A DNA stretch of 64,000 bases from assembly GCA_003605115.1 (NCBI GenBank), contig QZKY01000011.1:1-64000 (forward strand), given 5' to 3'. This DNA is from Oxalobacter sp. (lineage in GTDB: Bacteria; Pseudomonadota; Gammaproteobacteria; Burkholderiales; Burkholderiaceae_D). This document shows, in pieces, positions 28,043-36,958 of this stretch. Below the pieces are notes generated by a model. That model did no database searches, was not told the DNA's origin, and was given only the letters and a program-made list of their open reading frames with translations. The position numbers and the translations under genes are program-made. Within the stretch, counting starts at the first letter, position 1. Each line of letters starts with the position of its first letter.

Positions 28043-28429
28043 ATGAAACTCTGGAGAAGTCTGGCGGTGATCGTACTGCTTCTGTTCTCACAGCTGGCAA
28101 TGGCGGGCGATTGTGACTACTGCGTATGCAAAGGCAACGACACGGTGAATAGCTGCACGGCATGCTGCAAGGCTGCCGAGAAACGCGGAATCAAACCTGA
28201 AAAATTGGCCTTACGAATCTCTTCTGATGGGAAAACCATTGTTGACCAGCACGGAAAAGAGGTTGCGCGATTTTCAAAAAACATCAAGGTTCACGTTGCG
28301 ACGAAGGGCGTAAAAGATCAAAAATTGCAGGGGTGCTGGCATTGCTACCCGGAGTGCGTTGTGTGGGATGGGAATCGATGCATGCAGTGGATACGCACTT
28401 GTGATTGGGATTTTGACTGCAAGAAATAA
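28043..28429 (+). CDS. Cysteine-rich exported protein
   Basis: A 128-residue protein with signal peptide (MKLWRSLAVIVLLLFSQLAMAG). The mature part is rich in cysteine in two clusters: CDYCVCKGNDTVNSCTACC at the N-terminus and CWHCYPEC...CMQWIRTCDWDFDC at the C-terminus, twelve Cys in all. These suggest disulfides or metal binding in the periplasm. The start is fixed by AAGGAGG 6 nt before the ATG. It is unrelated in sequence to the cysteine-rich protein at 13444. No family is recognised. Confidence 0.65.
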   Translation: MKLWRSLAVIVLLLFSQLAMAGDCDYCVCKGNDTVNSCTACCKAAEKRGIKPEKLALRISSDGKTIVDQHGKEVARFSKNIKVHVATKGVKDQKLQGCWHCYPECVVWDGNRCMQWIRTCDWDFDCKK

Positions 28430-28485
28430 GCGCTAAAGAAGGGTGTCCCGGTGGTTTGAATGAAGCGTCTGATTCAAAGTCAGGA

Positions 28486-28520
28486 CAAAAAAGCCGCAAG
28501 AATCCTCTTGCGGCTTTTTG
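28486..28520. terminator. Bidirectional terminator
   Basis: The stem AGCCGCAAGA / TCTTGCGGCT (core GCCGCAAG 28493-28500 with CTTGCGGC 28507-28514) is flanked by A6 and T5. It ends the 28043-28429 gene and, on the minus strand, the DegP-type gene that stops at 28543. Confidence 0.88.
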
Positions 28521-28542
28521 CTTTGGATGCGGCAATTAATAT

Positions 28543-30048
28543 TTACCAACTCAATGCCACAAATCGTTGCATCTCGCCTTGACGCACCAAGAGCAGCACC
28601 CGTTTTTTGCGTTCACTCGTTTTGATGGCGTGCTGAAATTCCTCAGCACTTTTCACCGGTTTTTGTTCCACTTGCAAAATGATGGTGCCAGGGCGGATGC
28701 CAGCCATGGCAGCGATGGAACCCGGTTGTACTTCACTCACGAGAACGCCTTCCCCTTCCTTGAGATCATATTGATCTGCGAGTTGTGGCGTGAGGGTTTG
28801 CACGGTGAAGCCGATCTCTCCACTGCTATGCGAAGCGGCTTTGGCGATTTGCTTCTCTTCGCTGGCTTTGCCGACTTTTACATTCACGGTCTTGTGCTTG
28901 CCGTTGCGCAAAATCGTCAATTTGATTGAAGTGCCGGGCGGCATCAGCGCCACGCGATTACGGAAACTGCCAATGTCGATGATCGGTTCGTCGTTGAGCT
29001 TCAGGATCACATCGCCTTGTTTCAATCCCGCTTTCTTGGCAGGAGAGTCGTCGTTGACGCTGGCGATCAGAATGCCTTTATCAGCTTTCGTCTCAAACGA
29101 CTTGGCGAGTTCCGGCGTGAGTGGTTGGATTACGACACCCAGTTGGCCGCGTGTCACTTCGCCGTGTTCGATCAACTGGTTTGCAATCGTACTGGCGAGA
29201 TTGCTGGGGATGGCAAAGCCGATGCCCATGTAACCCCCGCTGCGGCTGAAAATGGCGGTGTTGATGCCGACGACTTCACCGTTCAAGTTAACCAGCGGCC
29301 CGCCGGAATTGCCCGGATTGATGGCGGCATCGGTCTGGATGAAATCTTCATAGTCGTTGATACCGACACTGGTGCGCCCCTTCGCGCTCACCACGCCCGC
29401 TGTGAGCGTGTGACTCAAACCAAAAGGATTCCCGATAGCGATGACCCACTCGCCCACTTCCAGTTGGGATGAATCGCCCAGACGTAGCGCGGGCAAGTCT
29501 GCAGCCTTGACTTCAATAACGGCTACATCGGAATGCGAATCGCGGCCGGTGACGGTGGCGTCGAACTCACGCCCATCCTTGAACTGCACACGGATGCGAT
29601 CTGCATTTTTCACGACATGGTTGTTTGTCAGAATGTAGGATTTGCTTGCATGCGCGCCCTTCTCTGTTTTGAACACGAAGCCGGAACCTTGCCCCATGAT
29701 CATGCGTTCGCGCTGGGGCGCTTGGCGTTTTTTGGGTTGTGGCCTGCCGGGGAAACTTTCACCGAAAAATCGGCGGAAGAAATCGTCGCCGAATGGAAAT
29801 TCATTGCCGAAGGGCGATCCGTTTGGCGATTCAAACGGTGATGAAAAGGGAGCGGTACTTCTGCTGGAAGCTTTGCTCTCCACGCGGATAAACACCACCG
29901 AAGGCGACACTTGTTTGGCAACAGCAGCAAAGGCTTTGCCGGTTTGTCGCAGGCTTTCAACGCCGTTATCTGCTGCGCGTGCGGACAGTGACATTGCGGC
30001 GAATAAAAACAAAGTCAGGCTTGCTGCATAAGCTTTTGCGCGCTTCAT
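28543..30048 (-). CDS. DegP/MucD-type periplasmic serine protease
   Basis: A 501-residue HtrA-family protease with signal peptide (AKAYAASLTLFLFAAMSLSARA). The catalytic triad is H144 (ILTNNHVV), D174 (SHSDVAVIEV) and S248 (NPGNSGGPLV). Two PDZ domains follow (about 275-365 and 390-490). The linker before the protease domain is rich in G/P/F (SPFGNEFPFGDDFF). It acts as a protease/chaperone for misfolded envelope proteins. The start at 30048 has a GAAGGAG site upstream; an ATG 21 nt earlier is an alternative. Confidence 0.92.
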   Translation of the reverse strand: MKRAKAYAASLTLFLFAAMSLSARAADNGVESLRQTGKAFAAVAKQVSPSVVFIRVESKASSRSTAPFSSPFESPNGSPFGNEFPFGDDFFRRFFGESFPGRPQPKKRQAPQRERMIMGQGSGFVFKTEKGAHASKSYILTNNHVVKNADRIRVQFKDGREFDATVTGRDSHSDVAVIEVKAADLPALRLGDSSQLEVGEWVIAIGNPFGLSHTLTAGVVSAKGRTSVGINDYEDFIQTDAAINPGNSGGPLVNLNGEVVGINTAIFSRSGGYMGIGFAIPSNLASTIANQLIEHGEVTRGQLGVVIQPLTPELAKSFETKADKGILIASVNDDSPAKKAGLKQGDVILKLNDEPIIDIGSFRNRVALMPPGTSIKLTILRNGKHKTVNVKVGKASEEKQIAKAASHSSGEIGFTVQTLTPQLADQYDLKEGEGVLVSEVQPGSIAAMAGIRPGTIILQVEQKPVKSAEEFQHAIKTSERKKRVLLLVRQGEMQRFVALSW

Positions 30049-30213
30049 TTTTTTCTCCTTCACAAACAAAAATCAAGACAATTTTGTCGGGCATATTTGC
30101 CCATGGTACGCGAGAGAAAATTTTAGTCAGATTTGATCGGGATGAAAAGTGGGGGAGCAACGTGGTTATGTAACGAGGTGTTACGCGTCTGTAAATTAAG
30201 GCTACACTAGTAT

Positions 30214-30960
30214 CTATTTTACCGACCGCCGAATGGGTGGATGTTTAGGGGCATTTTTCATGTGCATTTTCCATAGAACGCCAATGAGTGAATCGCCCCA
30301 TGATACGGCTTTGCGCGGCAAGGTAAGCGGATCATCCTCGGGCGTTGCTGTAGCACGTTCGCAGGTAACACCTGTTAGGTACCCAGCATCGGCGGCAGCT
30401 TCAACGGCGCGGGTATCATGGCTGCCGTAGGGGTAGCAAAAGTGGTCGATAGGTATACCCAAGGCATTTTCCAATTCCCTTTTGGATTGCGTCATTTCCA
30501 GATGAATGCGTTCTGTACTTTGCTCTGCGAGACGGACGTGGCTGACGGAATGCGAACCGATGTCGATGCCGGCCTTGTGTAATTGTCGCAAGCGCGGCGC
30601 ATCCATCAAGGGCGGTGTCGGATGACCATCATTTGCTAGCCACTGTGCTGGTTTCCCTAGAAAATCCGACAAGGCATAAACGATTGCTGGGAATTCATGC
30701 TGCTGCAGGATGGGGAAAGCGTATTCATAGAAATTTTCGTAGGCATCATCAAAAGTCAGTACGACCGCACGTGGTGGGATGGGGATCTCGCCGCGCAATG
30801 CTCGCAGCGCGTCACTCATGCGCATCACGTTGTATCCACCTAATTTGAAGAAGGCCATTTGTCGGGCGAAGCGGCGATGATCACAGTAGGTGGCGCGATG
30901 TGTTTTCATATCGGGGAAGTCGCCGATCTGGTGGTACATCAGAATTTGAATGCCTGTCAT
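30214..30960 (-). CDS. Polysaccharide deacetylase (NodB-like, CE4)
   Basis: The 248-residue protein has the NodB motifs: VVLTFDDAYENFYEYA (catalytic Asp and metal Asp) and IGSHSVSH (metal His pair), plus FCYPYGSHD further on. It removes acetyl groups from surface or cell-wall polysaccharide. The start at 30960 is preferred because the longer open frame would overlap the upstream glycosyltransferase gene, which ends at 30974. The 13-nt gap makes a two-gene unit with that glycosyltransferase. Confidence 0.85.
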   Translation of the reverse strand: MTGIQILMYHQIGDFPDMKTHRATYCDHRRFARQMAFFKLGGYNVMRMSDALRALRGEIPIPPRAVVLTFDDAYENFYEYAFPILQQHEFPAIVYALSDFLGKPAQWLANDGHPTPPLMDAPRLRQLHKAGIDIGSHSVSHVRLAEQSTERIHLEMTQSKRELENALGIPIDHFCYPYGSHDTRAVEAAADAGYLTGVTCERATATPEDDPLTLPRKAVSWGDSLIGVLWKMHMKNAPKHPPIRRSVK

Positions 30961-30973
30961 GAAATGCTCGCGC

Positions 30974-32047
30974 TTATTTTCTTGTAATGGCTTCTTGATA
31001 GATTGCGATGGTTGATTTTGCCATTCTATCAAGAGAGAAAAATTTTTCATAACGGTGACGTCCGGCATCGCCCATTTTCTTGCGAAGTGCGGGGCTATCA
31101 AGGAGTCTGGCGATGGACTCTGCCAGTTCTTCATAGTTTTCGGAAGAGGTGAGTAGACCCGTTTTTCCGTTTTCTACAGCTTCGCCAATTCCACCCACGT
31201 CAGTTGCGACAATCGGTAAGCAAAATGCCGCAGCCTCCAGCAGTGTCAGGGAAAGTGCTTCGCGGCGAGATGGCGCAAGTAGCATATCAGCGCTCGCATA
31301 GACATTTGGAACATCATCACGGTGACCGATGAAGTGCACGCGGTTCTGAATACCGAGTTGCGATGCAAGCCGTTTCATCTCGTTCGCCCACATGTTATCG
31401 GCTGCCCCAGCAAGCAGCAAGTTCCAAGGGCGGTCGCGCAGCTTGGCTAAAGCTTGGAGCGCAATATCGTGTCCCTTATCTTTCACAAAGCGTGCGACCA
31501 TGACGAGAGTGGGGCCATCGTTCAAATGAAGTGTACCCAGGTATTCCTCAGGCAATGGCATTGCATTTTGTGCGTAGTCTGGAACGCCATGGTGAACGGT
31601 TCGTACAATGTCAGGGGCGTACCCGCGGCTTAGGAGAAATGTCTTGACTGCATCTGATACTGCAATGATCCGTTTCGCCTTTCCGAAATGTTTTCCCGCA
31701 TTAGTGGAATGGGCTGTGGCCACGACAGGCGTTTTGGTCAACTGTCCCGCCCATCCTGCGTAGAAGGCTCCACGAGTGAGGTGTCCATGTACCAAATCAG
31801 CTTTTTCACGACGGACGAGAAGAGACAAGCGTACGAGCGAAAGAATATCAAAAAAACCGTGATAGGGAATATGTGCGCAACGAAAACCCAGGCGAGCCGC
31901 TTGCTCTCCCAGCCAGCCGTCGGATGGGCCTGCGTAAATGCATTCAACGCCGTTGCGCGACGTGCCTTGCATTAGTTGCAGCAGATGTCTCTCAGCGCCG
32001 CCGGCTTTGTGGCTGTGCAGTACAAATATCACTTTCATTTGTGCCAT
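30974..32047 (-). CDS. Glycosyltransferase family 4 protein
   Basis: A 357-residue GT-B glycosyltransferase. It begins IFVLHSHKAGGAERHLLQLM (acceptor-side glycine loop). The C-terminal half has LVMVARFVKDKGHDIALQAL and the EX7E-type sugar-nucleotide motif in SRREALSLTLLEAAAFCLPIVATDVGG. It transfers a sugar to a surface glycan or lipid-linked precursor. It precedes the deacetylase gene and the two probably modify the same polymer. An ATG three codons downstream is also possible. Confidence 0.86.
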   Translation of the reverse strand: MAQMKVIFVLHSHKAGGAERHLLQLMQGTSRNGVECIYAGPSDGWLGEQAARLGFRCAHIPYHGFFDILSLVRLSLLVRREKADLVHGHLTRGAFYAGWAGQLTKTPVVATAHSTNAGKHFGKAKRIIAVSDAVKTFLLSRGYAPDIVRTVHHGVPDYAQNAMPLPEEYLGTLHLNDGPTLVMVARFVKDKGHDIALQALAKLRDRPWNLLLAGAADNMWANEMKRLASQLGIQNRVHFIGHRDDVPNVYASADMLLAPSRREALSLTLLEAAAFCLPIVATDVGGIGEAVENGKTGLLTSSENYEELAESIARLLDSPALRKKMGDAGRHRYEKFFSLDRMAKSTIAIYQEAITRK

Positions 32048-32573
32048 GCCACTTCAAAAAAAGAGCGGAATGCGGCTGCTTTTGTTACCCGGGATGTATG
32101 GGAGGTTGTACTGGATTCTTTGCTGAAGAACATCAGGTTTGCGCTTCCCATTCATTCTCTCGTGCTGCCTCAAACGATGGCCTAGTGCTGGGCAAGCTGT
32201 TTTGCGCTCGTGAGGTTGGCTTTTGGGTTGCTGTCATAGACTTTGATATAGGATTCGGAGTACATCCGAACCCTTCTTGATAGTGAGATGAATTGTAACC
32301 GAACACGCGCCCATTTTTCAGAGTCAAAGGAAATCGCGTTCGTCACATGCTAGCGATAAAAAACATTTCCATAATGCAGCTTAAACGCAAGATACCCACA
32401 TATTTCCGGGTTTTTATAAGGGGATGATAATTTTTTAGACGAATCCTTATCTTATGGAAACTATAAATAAACATTGATATAAGATAAAGCCACCTAGCCC
32501 AAGTCGGCGTTGCTTTCGAGTAATATTCCCGTTGGTGGAATGGGGGCATGGGTGTATTGAAAGGAGAGCAATG
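32048..32573. other. Gene-free stretch before the diguanylate cyclase gene
   Basis: About 520 nt without a supported gene. It contains a small inverted repeat TTCGGA-GTACA-TCCGAA (32254-32270) and an AT-rich segment around 32390-32490 that may hold the promoter of the following gene. Confidence 0.45.
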
Positions 32574-34448
32574 ATGGCTCAGGGTGAAAGCAGTACAGAT
32601 CGATTCATCCTGACCTTTGGCGGGATGCTGGTGCTTGGTGTGATCGTCATCAACCTGTTCGTATACTGGCTCGTTTACGACAATCTGCATTCCAGCCGCG
32701 AGAATCGTTTGGAGCGCGCCCGGATCGATTCGGTCAACATGTCAAACGTGCTGTCGCAGAACATTGAAGATGCCATCGAAAAAATTGATATCAGCTTGCT
32801 GGCGCTGAAAGATTCGATAGATCGGCAAATGGCGCAGGGGGGCATCAATGGAGCATTTCTGAACCAGCGCGTTCAGGCAACGTATGCCAGATTGGAAGGT
32901 CTGGATGGCATACGCATCAGCGATGCGAAAGGCATCGTCCGCTATGGCACGAAGGTGGTGGACGATGCCCCTTTGGTTGACATCTCTTCTCAGGCGCAAT
33001 TCAGGTATTTGCGTGAGCATCCCGAGGCCGGGGCGGTCATCTCGCCCCCCATCTACGGCAAGATCAGCAAAGAATGGACCATCAAAATCGTCAGGCGCTA
33101 CAATTACCCTGATGGACGTTTTGCCGGTCTCATTTCCGGCATCATCGAACTTGAATACTTCCCGCGGCTTTTTTCTGCAGTTGATGTGGGATCGAAAGGC
33201 GTGATCGTTTTGCGCGACGGGAACCTGGCCATGATCGTTCGTCAGCCGAATCCTAAGGGTATCGGCAGTGCGATCGGGCTCACCAACTTTCCGAAAACAT
33301 TCCGGCAGGCTGTCGCCGAACGACCGGAGTCGGGTACCCTGACGGTGGCATCGGATTACGATCACATCCAGCGCACAATTTCCTATCACAAGGTGGGCAA
33401 ATGGCCGTTGCTGGTGCATGTGGGGCTGGCGACCGACGACTATCTGCACGACTGGCGTGATGAAGTAAAAACGGCTACATCGGTATCCATCATTTTTACC
33501 GTGTTTACCGCCATCCTCTCTTGGTTGTTGTACCGTGACTGGCATAAGCGTCAATTGCTGGTGCGTGATTTGGCGAAAAGCCGGCAGACGTTCCGCGATT
33601 TTGCAGAAATGTCTTCGGACTGGTTTTGGGAACAGGACAGTGAGAACCGCTTCACCCGAATTTCCTCAGGCTTTGGCGTGTTGGCGGGGATTGACGTGGA
33701 TGAATGCATCGGCAAAACCCCCTGGGAGATGGGGATCGACATTGCTGAAGAAAGCATGACGGCTTACAGGGCGCTGCTTCAAAGGCAGGAGGAGTTCAGC
33801 GATTTCGAGTGCTCGTTCATCAACCGCAGCGGTGAAAAAAAGATTGTCAGCGTCAGTGGAAAAGCTGTGTATGACACGGAGGGGCGCTTTACGGGTTTCC
33901 GAGGCACCGGCAAGGATGTTACCGAACGCAAGCGACTGGAAATGGAATTGACGCAAATGGCCAAAACTGATGAACTGACCGGGCTGGTCAATCGTCGCCA
34001 TTTTATGGAACTGGCGCAAAACGAGCATCGGCGGGCGCTTCGCTTGCAGCAGAGCCTGGCGCTGGCTGCGGTGGATATTGATCGCTTCAAGTTTATCAAT
34101 GATTCTCATGGCCACGCTGCGGGGGATCAAGTGCTGCAGGCGCTGGCGAAGGTGTTTCTGAAAAATATCCGCGAGATTGACGTGTTTGCACGCTTAGGCG
34201 GCGACGAGTTTGTGCTCCTCTTACCCGGCGCGTCCACGGCGCAAGCGATTGAGGTCATCGAACGGACACGCAAGGCGCTGGCGGAAGAACGCATACAGCT
34301 GGCAGACCAGGCGGTATCAATCACGATCAGTGCGGGGATTGCCAGTCTCGGGAGTGGTGATACCAGCCTCGAATCTTTGATGCAGCGTGCCGATCAGGCG
34401 CTGTATGCCTCCAAGGAGGGCGGGCGCAACCGTGTGACGGCAGTATGA
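32574..34448 (+). CDS. Cache-PAS-GGDEF diguanylate cyclase
   Basis: A 624-residue membrane sensor. TM1 lies at about residues 11-35. A periplasmic double-Cache-like domain (about 40-300; YNYPDGRFAGLISGIIELEYF) and TM2 (about 305-325) follow. Next come a PAS domain (about 340-450; SSDWFWEQDSENRFTRIS) and a GGDEF domain (about 460-622) with the active site RLGGDEFVLLLPG. A c-di-GMP inhibitory I-site RxxD (REID) lies five residues before GGDEF. It makes c-di-GMP in response to an external ligand and perhaps a second PAS signal. AAGGAG fits the second of two adjacent ATGs (32574). Confidence 0.92.
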   Translation: MAQGESSTDRFILTFGGMLVLGVIVINLFVYWLVYDNLHSSRENRLERARIDSVNMSNVLSQNIEDAIEKIDISLLALKDSIDRQMAQGGINGAFLNQRVQATYARLEGLDGIRISDAKGIVRYGTKVVDDAPLVDISSQAQFRYLREHPEAGAVISPPIYGKISKEWTIKIVRRYNYPDGRFAGLISGIIELEYFPRLFSAVDVGSKGVIVLRDGNLAMIVRQPNPKGIGSAIGLTNFPKTFRQAVAERPESGTLTVASDYDHIQRTISYHKVGKWPLLVHVGLATDDYLHDWRDEVKTATSVSIIFTVFTAILSWLLYRDWHKRQLLVRDLAKSRQTFRDFAEMSSDWFWEQDSENRFTRISSGFGVLAGIDVDECIGKTPWEMGIDIAEESMTAYRALLQRQEEFSDFECSFINRSGEKKIVSVSGKAVYDTEGRFTGFRGTGKDVTERKRLEMELTQMAKTDELTGLVNRRHFMELAQNEHRRALRLQQSLALAAVDIDRFKFINDSHGHAAGDQVLQALAKVFLKNIREIDVFARLGGDEFVLLLPGASTAQAIEVIERTRKALAEERIQLADQAVSITISAGIASLGSGDTSLESLMQRADQALYASKEGGRNRVTAV

Positions 34449-34515
34449 GCAAGGCAGAGTGGTTTGCAACAGGTTCGACGTTTGCTCGCCCGCCAACATT
34501 GGCGCTTCGGGTAAC

Positions 34516-34549
34516 AAAAAACCCAACCCTTATCGGTTGGGTTTTTGTT
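34516..34549. terminator. Shared terminator of the GGDEF gene and ssrA
   Basis: ACCCAACC (34521-34528) pairs with GGTTGGGT (34535-34542), flanked by A-runs and T-runs. It sits between the plus-strand diguanylate cyclase gene and the 3' end of minus-strand tmRNA and can serve both. Confidence 0.88.
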
Positions 34550-34552
34550 AAA

Positions 34553-34911
34553 TGGTGGAGGCGGCGGGTGTCGAACCCGCGTCCAGAAGCACTCTACAAA
34601 CAGTTCTACATACTTAGTGCTGTCATTTGATTTAACCTGCGTGACGCGGACGCACACGCTGCACACAGGCGGTTCACCTTTGATTTAACTTCAGGTCAGA
34701 TGACGACGCCTGAAGCGATTCCCTGTAAATGACCCTGCTGCCGTTGCCGACCCGCCCCAGGGAAGAGACGGTGCAGGGTGAGCCGGTATTAAGCGGCTAC
34801 AGCGTAAACGTTATCGTTTGCGTTTAGTTTTTTCTGGGTGTATTTACGAGGTAACCAGGCCTCGGTATGCCCTGCATGCTTTGCAACCCCTGTCGAATCC
34901 AAGTCGCCCCC
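34553..34911 (-). ncRNA. ssrA: Transfer-messenger RNA (tmRNA)
   Basis: On the minus strand the 5' end GGGGGCG pairs with CGCCTCC near the 3' end, followed by A and an encoded CCA. The T-arm is GGTTCGACACC-like, and the 5' part has the conserved GATTCGACAGGGGTTGC. The tag frame (34821 down to 34789) reads ANDNVYAVAA and stop. Length is about 359 nt, one-piece as in Betaproteobacteria. It rescues stalled ribosomes with SmpB. Confidence 0.95.
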
Positions 34912-34917
34912 GAATTC

Positions 34918-34933
34918 TGTAGGTATGACAACA
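34918..34933 (+). promoter_or_regulatory. NifA-type upstream activator site, distal, for nifV
   Basis: TGT-AGGTATGACA-ACA matches TGT-N10-ACA. It lies about 190 nt before the nifV -24 box, and also next to the ssrA 5' end, so it may be fortuitous. Confidence 0.45.
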
Positions 34934-35022
34934 GACAAATAAACCTTGTCGTCACGTGCGCATTGTATCAGGCATCCCCGGAACCCGCTTTCCAGGGGTG
35001 ATTTCGGTTGCAGGACAGAAAT

Positions 35023-35038
35023 TGTTTGGAACACGACA
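35023..35038 (+). promoter_or_regulatory. NifA-type upstream activator site, proximal, for nifV
   Basis: TGT-TTGGAACACG-ACA matches TGT-N10-ACA. It is 85 nt upstream of the -24 box, within the usual range for NifA-bound enhancers. Confidence 0.65.
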
Positions 35039-35122
35039 AAGCACACAATGCTTGCGACACAGAAACGGACATCGGCGAGCCCGCATTTACTGATGGAAAT
35101 CGTGAGGCATCAAGTGGAAAGG

Positions 35123-35138
35123 TGGCACGTGAATTGCT
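35123..35138 (+). promoter_or_regulatory. Sigma-54 promoter of nifV
   Basis: TGGCACGTGAATTGCT matches the -24/-12 consensus TGGCACG-N4-TTGCW exactly. Transcription would start near 35149, about 44 nt before the nifV ATG. Confidence 0.85.
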
Positions 35139-35192
35139 AATTCACTGGTGAGGGCAACTGCATGGACAGCCCATGCACCAGAAAGGCGATTT

Positions 35193-36329
35193 ATGACAAG
35201 GGTGACCATTAACGATACGACTTTGCGAGACGGGGAGCAGACCGCAGGCGTGGCCTTCACGGCGGAAGAAAAGCTTGCCATTGCACGCTCGCTGGATGAA
35301 ATGGGTGTGCCGGAGATGGAAATCGGTATACCTGTCATGGGTTCCGCAGAGATCGAGATTATCCGCGCCATCGTCAATTTAAAGCTGCGTGCCAAGCTGA
35401 TGGTGTGGGGCAGGATGTGCGAGAAAGACATCAGAGCCGCCGCACGTTGCGGGATTGATTTTGTCAATTTATCCCTTCCGGTTTCCGATATTCACTTGAA
35501 GAACAAACTGCACCGGGACAGGGCGTGGGCGCTGGCGCAAATCAAGGAGTGTGTGCCAATGGCGCTGGAGCATGGCATGCAGGTGAGCGTGGGTTGCGAG
35601 GATTCATCGCGTGCCGACATGGCTTACCTGTTTGAGGTCGTGGATGCCGCGCAAAGCGCCGGGGCAAGACGTGTCCGCTTTGCCGATACGCTCGGCGTGC
35701 TTGACCCCTTCATGACATGGCGCAAGATTCACGAACTGCGCATGAACACGGATCTGGAGATTGAGATTCACGCACATAACGATTTGGGCTTGGCCACCGC
35801 CAATACGCTGGCAGCAATCCATGCCGGTGCGACGCACGCCAATACGACTGTGAACGGCTTGGGCGAGCGGGCAGGCAATGCAGCGATGGAAGAAGTGGTG
35901 ATGGGCTTGCGGCATCTGTACGCGATGAACACGGGCGTGGACACGGCGCACCTGGTCGATGTTTCAAAATTGGTGGCGGAAGCATCGGGAAGAATGGTGG
36001 CGCCGAACAAGAGTATCGTAGGCTCCGCTGTGTTTACGCACGAATCGGGCATCCACGTGGATGGGTTGCTCAAGAATGTCTTGAACTACGAAGGGTTTAG
36101 CCCGTCTGAGTTGGGGCGCAGACACCGTACGGTTTTGGGCAAACATTCAGGTGTGCATGCCGTGCGAGATGCTTACGACAGGATTGGTTTGTCGCTTTCA
36201 TCTGAAGCGGCGCACTACGTCCTGGAGAGGATACGCCGACATGCCGTGCAAACCAAAAACAGTCCGGGCGCAAAAGAGTTGGCGGAGTTTTATATAGAAA
36301 GCACGTACTGTAATGATTTGTCATTGTGA
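35193..36329 (+). CDS. nifV: Homocitrate synthase
   Basis: A 378-residue DRE-TIM metallolyase: VTINDTTLRDGEQTAGVAF at the start, EIHAHNDLGLATANTLAA (metal His pair) and the NGLGERAGNAAMEEVV loop. It condenses acetyl-CoA with 2-oxoglutarate to homocitrate, the organic ligand of FeMo-cofactor. The start at 35193 is preferred over an upstream TTG/ATG because it directly begins the conserved core. It is read from its own sigma-54 promoter and is followed by two nifW-type genes. Isopropylmalate synthase is excluded by length and context. Confidence 0.93.
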   Translation: MTRVTINDTTLRDGEQTAGVAFTAEEKLAIARSLDEMGVPEMEIGIPVMGSAEIEIIRAIVNLKLRAKLMVWGRMCEKDIRAAARCGIDFVNLSLPVSDIHLKNKLHRDRAWALAQIKECVPMALEHGMQVSVGCEDSSRADMAYLFEVVDAAQSAGARRVRFADTLGVLDPFMTWRKIHELRMNTDLEIEIHAHNDLGLATANTLAAIHAGATHANTTVNGLGERAGNAAMEEVVMGLRHLYAMNTGVDTAHLVDVSKLVAEASGRMVAPNKSIVGSAVFTHESGIHVDGLLKNVLNYEGFSPSELGRRHRTVLGKHSGVHAVRDAYDRIGLSLSSEAAHYVLERIRRHAVQTKNSPGAKELAEFYIESTYCNDLSL

Positions 36330-36354
36330 AGGCATTCAATCGAGGGAGGCAGAT

Positions 36355-36588
36355 ATGAGTACCTTAATTCAGCGCTTAGCGGAACTTTCATTCGGTTCGG
36401 ATTTCCTCAAGTACGCAGGAGTAAGTCATGAAGATGATGGCTTGAATGCATGCGAAGAGTATCTCATGGAGCGGGCTTATCAACACCTGCAGCATGAAAA
36501 GAACGTAAATATTTGCAATCAGGATGAAGTGTTCCGCACTTTGCACTATCTCCTAATGAAGCCGCACGATGATTGGCGGGAGGCATAA
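36355..36588 (+). CDS. Short NifW-like paralogue
   Basis: The 77-residue product aligns with the N-terminal two thirds of the NifW encoded directly after it: LIQRLAELSFGSDFLKYAGVSHEDDGLN against LAQQLSKLSSAEDFLRYFGVSYEESVLN, and LLMKPHDDW against LLTKAYDDF. It lacks the NifW C-terminal stretch (STPAKEKVFKVLQ) and the RLHILQRF motif is degraded to EEYLMERA. Its stop codon TAA touches the ATG of nifW. A GAGGGAGG site precedes its start. Either a dedicated partner of NifW or a decaying duplicate. Confidence 0.7.
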   Translation: MSTLIQRLAELSFGSDFLKYAGVSHEDDGLNACEEYLMERAYQHLQHEKNVNICNQDEVFRTLHYLLMKPHDDWREA

Positions 36589-36936
36589 ATGAACACTCTG
36601 GCTCAGCAATTATCGAAACTTTCTTCGGCTGAGGATTTTCTCAGATATTTCGGCGTGTCATACGAAGAGTCCGTCCTCAATACCAGCCGACTGCACATCC
36701 TGCAGCGTTTTTACCAGTACATGCGACAGGAAAATATCATGGACACTAATAACGGTGCGGCAAATGAGGCGGAAATGTTTCGCCACATGCGTCAACTGTT
36801 AACCAAAGCGTATGATGATTTTGTGCATTCGACTCCAGCCAAAGAAAAAGTTTTTAAAGTGTTGCAGCAGGCAGAAGGGCAGCGCATATCGCTTCATTCA
36901 CTCAAGGAATCCTTGAAAGAAAAGCGCCTTCCCTAG
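36589..36936 (+). CDS. nifW: Nitrogenase-stabilising/protective protein NifW
   Basis: The 115-residue protein has the NifW signature: LSSAEDFLRYFGVSYEESVLNTSRLHILQRFYQYMRQE, then LLTKAYDDFVHSTPAKEKVFKVLQ. NifW helps protect or assemble the MoFe protein against oxygen damage. It begins at the base after the stop of the short NifW-like gene and belongs to the nifV transcript. Confidence 0.9.
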   Translation: MNTLAQQLSKLSSAEDFLRYFGVSYEESVLNTSRLHILQRFYQYMRQENIMDTNNGAANEAEMFRHMRQLLTKAYDDFVHSTPAKEKVFKVLQQAEGQRISLHSLKESLKEKRLP

Positions 36937-36958
36937 TGTCGGGATTTAGCGTCACGGC

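Larger units (their letters stand above)
34912..35192. other. Regulatory stretch between ssrA and nifV
   Basis: It carries the ssrA promoter region on the minus strand and, for nifV, two NifA-type sites and a sigma-54 promoter, listed separately. No gene is supported. Confidence 0.7.

Noticed and set aside
32343-32690. 115-codon minus frame before the diguanylate cyclase
   Set aside because: No ribosome binding site and it runs into the opposite strand of the cyclase start.
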